Part shown: positions 54,201-63,200 of the stretch, piece by piece
Position numbering within the stretch: the stretch's first letter is position 1
Layout of the letters: every line of letters begins with the position of its first letter
From: Asterias amurensis
Lineage: Eukaryota > Echinodermata > Asteroidea > Forcipulatida > Asteriidae
Length of the DNA stretch: 64,000 nt
Reading direction: 5' to 3'
NCBI RefSeq assembly: GCF_032118995.1
Contig: NC_092660.1
Location: 6,897,501-6,961,500, forward strand
Made by a program: the position numbers and the translations under genes
The notes under the pieces: generated by a model
Told to the model about the DNA's origin: nothing
What the model saw: the letters and a program-made list of their open reading frames with translations, nothing else
The model's database searches: none

Positions 54201-57200
54201 ATAATTTTGGAAATCATCATACTCCATCAAGTTCATTATTGATTAATCAACTTGCCAAAAATAAGCAGGAAGGTGAAATGGCTAGAGTGGCAGCAAAGTG
54301 CCAACGTTTTGAAGTGTTTTTTAATTAGGTGCGTTTTTTACATTTTTATAGTACTCATTTTAGCAGTCTAGCGTGGCATGAACGTTGGCATGCTCGTTAC
54401 AACTTACATAGCTAAATACTAGGCCAATTATTTTGTGCTAAGGGGTTGGGGGTTCGTTTTTAATTTCCAGAATCATGTTAGTTATAATCAAAAAAGAAAT
54501 CAAGAGATTTGTATTAAATTTTAGGTTCATTTTTCCGAATCAGCTGATTTTGTTGAGCCTCCTGGTTGTTGGTGGGAGTGGGGTGGGTTGGGCTTGTTTG
54601 TCTCTCGCAGAGTTGGGGTGACGGTGAGCCAGGGATTGATCTTTTCTCTTCAGATTAGCACGCAGGGAATTAATTTTCTAAAAACAAATTCTGTGTGTTT
54701 TTTTTTCTGTTTGATTTTTTTCAACAATTCTTTGTTCTGGAGCAATGATTTGTTTTCAGATGAGCAGAAGGAAGTTTATATATGTCGATGAATTAGGGGG
54801 GGGGGGGGGGGTAAAATAGGGTAATCATTTGCAATGTGAGTGCTGCAAAAAACTGTACATAATTCAGCAACAAATACGTTCAAAACTTTTATTCAACTTA
54901 AATTGCACAGCATGTAAACAGCGACAATGAAATAAATATGGGTTTGAAAGTTGACCACCATCTTGAAATCAGTGGAAAGTATAATAACATAATCATAAAC
55001 AAATAACGGTTTGAAAATTGCCTTGGTGCCCCTTTCTTTTTTGGAGCTTTTTAGGCCAAGTGGCCGTCCTCTGAGCTCTTTTTTCCCAAATTTAGTGCTT
55101 AGTGCATATCACTATAGCGTTTTCCAACAAATAGGGTCTGTACACATGCGTGAATGTAATTCTCATATTTCATTCGAAGGGTTTATTCCAGTCTCTCATT
55201 TTTCTTTTTTGAATCTGATTCTTGTAGGTTTGCAGCCCACTGTAGCCTCTACTCCCTTACCAAATACTGGTGGAGTCCAGGCTAGGCAGCAACAAGGTCA
55301 AACACAGAGCTCCAATGATGTGGAGTTCTCAGGAAAGTTCAAGGGACTTTGTCTGTATTTTGGCAGAATAACAAGGTGAGGCAAAAGAACTGGGAAAATC
55401 AATTTGAAGTTGCCTGTGTTGACGTTACTGAAATGGTTGTACACACTGATTGTTACAGTACTTAGTGCTGACATTAATAATAACTTAACATTTATAAGGT
55501 GCACAGTGTTTTGAGACCATTCAAAGGCCCAGTTTGCTACCAAGCTCAGTGTTTTAAGACCATTCAAAGGCGCAGATTGCTAGCAAGTTCAGTGTTTTAA
55601 GACCATTCAAAGGCCCAGTTTGCTAGCAAGTTCAGTGTTTTAAGACCATTCAAAGGCCCAGTTTGCTACCAAGCTCAGTGTTTTAAGACCATTCAAAGGC
55701 GCAGATTGCTAGCAAGTTCAGTGTTTTAAGACCATTCAAAAGGGCAGATTGCTAGCAAGTTCAGTGTTTTAAGACCATTCAAAGGCGCAGATTGCTAGCA
55801 AGTTCAGTGTTTTAAGACCATTCAAAGGCCCAGTTTGCTAGCAAGTTCAGTGTTTTAAGACCATTCAAAGGCGCAGATTGCTAGCAAGTTCAGTGTTTTA
55901 AGACCATTCAAAAGGGCAGATTGCTAGCAAGTTCAGTGTTTTAAGACCATTCAAAGGCCCAGTTTGCTACCAAGCTCAGTGTTTTAAGACCATTCAAAGG
56001 CGCAGATTGCTAGCAAGTTCAGTGTTTTAAGACCATTCAAAGGCGCAGATTGCTAGCAAGTTCAGTGTTTTAAGACCATTCAAAGGCGCAGATTGCTAGC
56101 AAGTTCAGTGTTTTAAGACCATTCAAAGGCACAGATTGCTAGCAAGTTCAGTGTTTTAAGACCATTCAAAGGCCCAGTTTGCTACCAAGCTCAGTGTTTT
56201 AAGACCATTCAAAGGGGCAGATTGCTAGCAAGTTCAGTGTTTTAAAACCATTCAAAGGCCCAGTTTGCTACCAAGCTCAGTGTTTTAAGACCATTCAAAG
56301 GCGCAGATTGCTAGCAAGTTCAGTGTTTTAAGACCATTCAAAGGCGCAGATTGCTAGCAAGTTCAGTGTTTTAAGACCATTCAAAGGCCCAGTTTGCTAC
56401 CAAGCTCAGTGTTTTAAGACCATTCAAAGGCGCAGATTGCTACCAAGCTCAGTGTTTTAAGACCATTCAAAGGTGCAGATTGCTAGCAAGTTCAGTGTTT
56501 TAAAACCATTCAAAGGCCCAGTTTGCTACCAAGCTCAGTGTTTTAAGACCATTCAAAGGCGCAGATTGCTACCAAGCTCAGTGTTTTAAGACCATTCAAA
56601 GGTGCAGATTGCTAGCAAGTTCAGTGTTTTAAGACCATTCAAAGGCGCAGATTGCTAGCAAGTTCAGTGTTTTAAGACCATTCAAAGGCCCAGTTTGCTA
56701 CCAAGCTCAGTGTTTTAAGACCATTCAAAGGCGCAGATTGCTAGCAAGTTCAGTGTTTTAAGACCATTCAAAGGCGCAGATTGCTAGCAAGTTCAGTGTT
56801 TTAAGACCATTCAAAGGCCCAGTTTGCTAGCAAGTTCAGTGTTTTAAGACCATTCAAAAGGGCAGATTGCTAGCAAGTTCAGTGTTTTAAGACCATTCAA
56901 AGGCCCAGTTTGCTACCAAGCTCAGTGTTTTAAGACCATTCAAAGGCGCAGATTGCTAGCAAGTTCAGTGTTTTAAGACCATTCAAAAGGGCAGATTGCT
57001 AGCAAGTTCAGTGTTTTAAGACCATTCAAAGGCGCAGATTGCTAGCAAGTTCAGTGTTTTAAGACCATTCAAAGGCCCAGTTTGCTAGCAAGTTCAGTGT
57101 TTTAAGACCATTCAAAGGCGCAGATTGCTAGCAAGTTCAGTGTTTTAAGACCATTCAAAAGGGCAGATTGCTAGCAAGTTCAGTGTTTTAAGACCATTCA

Positions 57201-60200
57201 AAGGCGCAGATTGCTAGCAAGTTCAGTGTTTTAAGACCATTCAAAGGCCCAGTTTGCTAGCAAGTTCAGTGTTTTAAGACCATTCAAAGGCCCAGTTTGC
57301 TACCAAGTTCAGTGTTTTAAGACCATTCAAAGGCGCAGATTGCTAGCAAGTTCAGTGTTTTAAGACCATTCAAAAGGGCAGATTGCTAGCAAGTTCAGTG
57401 TTTTAAGACCATTCAAAGGCCCAGTTTGCTACCAAGCTCAGTGTTTTAAGACCATTCAAAGGCGCAGATTGCTAGCAAGTTCAGTGTTTTAAAACCATTC
57501 AAAGGCCCAGTTTGCTACCAAGCTCAGTGTTTTAAAACCATTCAAAGGCCCAGTTTGCTACCAAGCTCAGTGTTTTAAGACCATTCAAAGGCGCAGATTG
57601 CTAGCAAGTTCAGTGTTTTAAGACCATTCAAAGGCGCAGATTGCTAGCAAGTTCAGTGTTTTAAGACCATTCAAAGGCCCAGTTTGCTACCAAGCTCAGT
57701 GTTTTAAGACCATTCAAAGTCGTAGATTGCTACCAAGCTCAGTGTTTTAAGACCATTCAAAGGTGCAGATTGCTAGCAAGTTCAGTGTTTTAAAACCATT
57801 CAAAGGCCCAGTTTGCTACCAAGCTCAGTGTTTTAAGACCATTCAAAGGCGCAGATTGCTACCAAGCTCAGTGTTTTAAGACCATTCAAAGGTGCAGATT
57901 GCTAGCAAGTTCAGTGTTTTAAGACCATTCAAAGGCGCAGATTGTTAGCAAGTTCAGTGTTTTAAGACCATTCAAAGGCCCAGTTTGCTACCAAGCTCAG
58001 TGTTTTAAGACCATTCAAAGGCGCAGATTGCTAGCAAGTTCAGTGTTTTAAGACCATTCAAAGGCGCAGATTGCTAGCAAGTTCAGTGTTTTAAGACCAT
58101 TCAAAGGCCCAGTTTGCTAGCAAGTTCAGTGTTTTAAGACCATTCAAAAGGGCAGATTGCTAGCAAGTTCAGTGTTTTAAGACCATTCAAAGGCCCAGTT
58201 TGCTACCAAGCTCAGTGTTTTAAGACCATTCAAAGGCGCAGATTGCTAGCAAGTTCAGTGTTTTAAGACCATTCAAAAGGGCAGATTGCTAGCAAGTTCA
58301 GTGTTTTAAGACCATTCAAAGGCGCAGATTGCTAGCAAGTTCAGTGTTTTAAGACCATTCAAAGGCCCAGTTTGCTACCAAGCTCAGTGTTTTAAGACCA
58401 TTCAAAGGCGCAGATTGCTAGCAAGTTCAGTGTTTTAAGACCATTCAAAAGGGCAGATTGCTAGCAAGTTCAGTGTTTTAAGACCATTCAAAGGCGCAGA
58501 TTGCTAGCAAGTTCAGTGTTTTAAGACCATTCAAAGGCCCAGTTTGCTAGCAAGTTCAGTGTTTTAAGACCATTCAAAGGCCCAGTTTGCTACCAAGTTC
58601 AGTGTTTTAAGACCATTCAAAGGCGCAGATTGCTAGCAAGTTCAGTGTTTTAAGACCATTCAAAAGGGCAGATTGCTAGCAAGTTCAGTGTTTTAAGACC
58701 ATTCAAAGGCCCAGTTTGCTACCAAGCTCAGTGTTTTAAGACCATTCAAAGGCGCAGATTGCTAGCAAGTTCAGTGTTTTAAGACCATTCAAAGGCGCAG
58801 ATTGCTAGCAAGTTCAGTGTTTTAAGACCATTCAAAGGCGCAGATTGCTAGCAAGTTCAGTGTTTTAAGACCATTCAAAGGCGCAGATTGCTAGCAAGTT
58901 CAGTGTTTTAAGACCATTCAAAGGCCCAGTTTGCTACCAAGCTCAGTGTTTTAAGACCATTCAAAGGGGCAGATTGCTAGCAAGTTCAGTGTTTTAAAAC
59001 CATTCAAAGGCCCAGTTTGCTACCAAGCTCAGTGTTTTAAGACCATTCAAAGGCGCAGATTGCTAGCAAGTTCAGTGTTTTAAGACCATTCAAAGGCGCA
59101 GATTGCTAGCAAGTTCAGTGTTTTAAGACCATTCAAAGGCCCAGTTTGCTACCAAGCTCAGTGTTTTAAGACCATTCAAAGGCGCAGATTGCTACCAAGC
59201 TCAGTGTTTTAAGACCATTCAAAGGTGCAGATTGCTAGCAAGTTCAGTGTTTTAAAACCATTCAAAGGCCCAGTTTGCTACCAAGCTCAGTGTTTTAAGA
59301 CCATTCAAAGGCGCAGATTGCTAGCAAGTTCAGTGTTTTAAAACCATTCAAAGGCCCAGTTTGCTACCAAGCTCAGTGTTTTAAGACCATTCAAAGGCGC
59401 AGATTGCTAGCAAGTTCAGTGTTTTAAGACCATTCAAAAGGGCAGATTGCTAGCAAGTTCAGTGTTTTAAAACCATTCAAAGGGGCAGATTGCTAGCAAG
59501 TTCAGTGTTTTAAGACCATTCAAAGGCTCAGATTGCTAGCAAGTTCAGTGTTTTAAGACCATTCAAAGGCCAGATTGCTAGCAAGTTCAGTGTTTTAAGA
59601 CCATTCAAAGGCGCAGATTGCTAGCAAGTTCAGTGTTTTAAGACCATTCAAAGGCGCAGATTGCTAGCAAGTTCAGTGTTTTAAGACCATTCAAAAGGGC
59701 AGATTGCTAGCAAGTTCAGTGTTTTAAAACCATTCAAAGGGGCAGATTGCTAGCAAGTTCAGTGTTTTAAAACCATTCAAAGGGGCAGATTGCTAGCAAG
59801 TTCAGTGTTTTAAGACCATTCAAAGGCGCAGATTGCTAGCAAGTTCAGTGTTTTAAGACCATTCAAAGGCGCAGATTGCTAGCAAGCTCAGTGTTTTAAG
59901 ACCATTCAAAGGCGTCGATTGCTAGCAAGTTCTGGCAGATTGAACAGAAAAGTCTTGAGGTTGTGTTTGAATGTTGACAGATCAGGTGTGTCCCTCAGCT
60001 TGTCTGGTAAGGAATTCCAGAGGCGCATTGCGCAGTTTGAAAAGGCATGGTCTCTGTAACTTGCCAGACGAGTTTTGGGAAATAGAGTATGTGTGATGTA
60101 GATGTAGATCTTAGGCCTGGTCTCAAAGTCAACAGTTGTGTAAAGCCTGGTTCATACCTCATTTCAGATACATTTTTCACGTCAAATTTGCTTCGCAATT

Positions 60201-63200
60201 CGCAAGAAGTATGAACCGGGCTTAACCCCAGTATATTGACTCAATACCTTCATGTTTGAAACACACAGACCACTTTGGGATTCACTTGTTGCAGTTCAGG
60301 CTCCATCTGTTGGATATGGATCTCAACAAGCTTTGGTAAGATAGTCTTCTGCAAACATGTCTTGTTAAAGACACTGGACACCTTTGGTATTTGTCAAAGA
60401 CCAGTCTTCTCACTTAGTGTATCTCAACATATGCATCAAATAACAAACCTGTAAAAATTTGAACTCAATTGGTCGTTGAATTTGCGAGAGAATAATGGAA
60501 GAAAAAACACCCTTGTTGTGTGCTTTCAGATGCTTGAATTCGACACCTCAACTAAGGTCTCAAATTCAATTCAAATATTTTAGTGAAAAATTACTTCTTT
60601 TTAAAAAACGTTTTTCTAGAGGAGGCCATTTCTCACAATGTTTTATACTTTCAACAGTACTCTATCACTCGTCACTAGAAAGTTTTTATGCTAACAATTA
60701 TTTTGAGTGATAACCTCTAGTGTCCAGTGCCTTTACACTTTGAATGTTGTTTTTCAGTATATGAGCATAAATTGTGGATACTTTCTTTGCCTAGTACCAA
60801 TATTGGTAGCTACTTTGTATTAGTAGTGGTATTTTTCATTTTAAAAAGTCACATACTGGAAAATATGTTTCTTGTATCCATTACTGTTTATACTTTCTTC
60901 ATGGTTCAGCTGATGACTAACTTTGATGATAATGAGTTACGATGGGTCCTGGATGAATTGCAAGCATTGAATGACTTCTTAGATAAGAACTCACAGTATA
61001 CAGCAGTAGCTGAAAGGTAAGACAGATGAGACTAGGATAGCAGAACCTGTTTAGTTTCAGTCATCAGTCTATGTCTTGGGCATTAGATGTGAAGGGACTA
61101 TTAATACCTTCTTTAGAGCACACTGTCCAATATTACCTTCTTTATTCGAGCCCCAGTTGTAACACTTGTGTCCTTAAAGGCAGTGGACACTATTGGCAAT
61201 TGTCCAAGACTAGCCTTCACCGCTGGTGTGTCTCAACATATGCATAAAATAACAAACCTGTGAAAATTTGAGCTCAATCGGTCATCGAAGTTGTGAGATA
61301 ATAATGAAAGAAAAAAGACCCTTGTCACACGAAGTTGTGTGCGTTTAGATGGTTGTATTTCGAGACCTCAAGTTCTAAATCTGAGGTCTCGAAATCAAAT
61401 TCAGGGAAAATCACTTCTTTCTCGAAAACTATGGCACTTCAGAGGGAGCCGTTTCTCACAATGTTTTATACAATCAACCTCTCCCCATTACTCATCACCG
61501 AGAAAGGTTTAATGCTAATAATTATTTTGAGTAATTACCAATAGTGTCCACTGCCTTTAAGCAAAACACTTAACCATGGCTTTATCCTTTGGATGTGACG
61601 TAAAGCCGTCGGTCCTGTGTGTTGTGTAGCGCATGTAAAAGAGAAGGGGTTCGCCCAGGTGTTCCTTGCTGTGGCTGCTGAATGTGCTGTAGCACCTTGT
61701 AAACCCTTATAAGGTGCTACATAATTGGGTCTCAGAGTTCATCACTTTCAATCACCTCTCTTTCAGTATAAATGTATATACTAAGCGCCTTGAGTACCTT
61801 GTTGGTGAATATGTGCGCTATATAAGACTTCAGTATTCGATATTGTGTTAAGATGAAAGCTTTGATACCATTAATTGATGTCTTGGTTTTGTTGTGATTG
61901 CTCTTTGTAGTGTCATATCTACTGGGATGCTAAGTTTTGTGCGACCTGATTCTGTGATAGGAGGACCAATGGGACAGCTACAAAGAGAACACAACCAAAT
62001 GCAACAAGGTAAACAAACAAGTTCTGACAAATAATCTCATTTTCAAATAAAAATTGCAATGACAAATTTGGGGGAAAATTCTTAAATTAAAGATAGATTA
62101 AAAAGGATTACAGAGGGACCTAAAAGTCACTCTTTTTCACATAGACTTACATTGGGTTTAATTTAACTACATTAATAACTATAATAATAATAACCATTTC
62201 TTTGGCGCTCTACAATTAACACAGCGCCTTACAGGAAAAACAAAATAACATAAGTAGAAAACAAAACAAAAGAAAAAATACAATATTGTCCGAGAGCAGT
62301 GAGAAGTGAAAGCTGCCATTCTTTTTTGTTCACTCTGAAAAATGTTCTATATTTGTGTAGGCGCCTTGATTGGTTTTCTGGGGAAGTATTTAGTAGTAGT
62401 AGTACATGTAGTATAGGAGAGTGCTATTCACATGAACTATTTAACTGGGGTCCCTTTCCTATTTTTAGCATGGTTATAAAATGTAGCAATGTTGGTCAAG
62501 ATTTTACAAGAGAACTTGGATAGTAGAATTTTGTGTTGTCCTTTCACACGAGGTGCACTTTGTACAATTTTACAACCACGCTACGATTTAGCAAGGGACC
62601 CTTGTGTAAAAAGGGCTTAAGTCTCAATGTGAACATTGAACAGTATAACAATGAGCCATATTGGTGTTGTGTTTAGGTGATGCTGAGAATGTGGAGAAGA
62701 AAGCTTTGCAGAGTTTGCATCAGTTAATCAAGAAAAGCTGTGAAGTATTGGCTCTACTTAAACTACTGTGTTATCATCAGTTCCATTCCCTAGCTGCAGC
62801 ATTACCACAGGTATACATTTTATAGGATTTGAGGCATTGCATGGTGAGCTATCAATATATATTTGGTTCGTGGAACTGTCCTGCTTTTGATCTACTACCT
62901 GGGCGAAAGGTATAGAACATTGGCTGGGACTACTACTTTAGCTTATAGAGAAATCCGACGCACACCAGGCGCACAAGTGTTGAGCACCGCGCGCCATTGC
63001 TGCGGTGTTCCTAGTTTTGTGCACAAAGACATGCGGAAATCATGTTCCTTTTCACTCTTTATGGAAATTAGATGTTTTCCTCAACGACTTTACACAATTT
63101 CCCTAACAGGACATCATGATTTTTCAATGTAGATCACTGACCACCAACAAAATAGAAACTGAATCATCTTGAATATGGTGCTTTTTTTTAGGCAAGTTAG

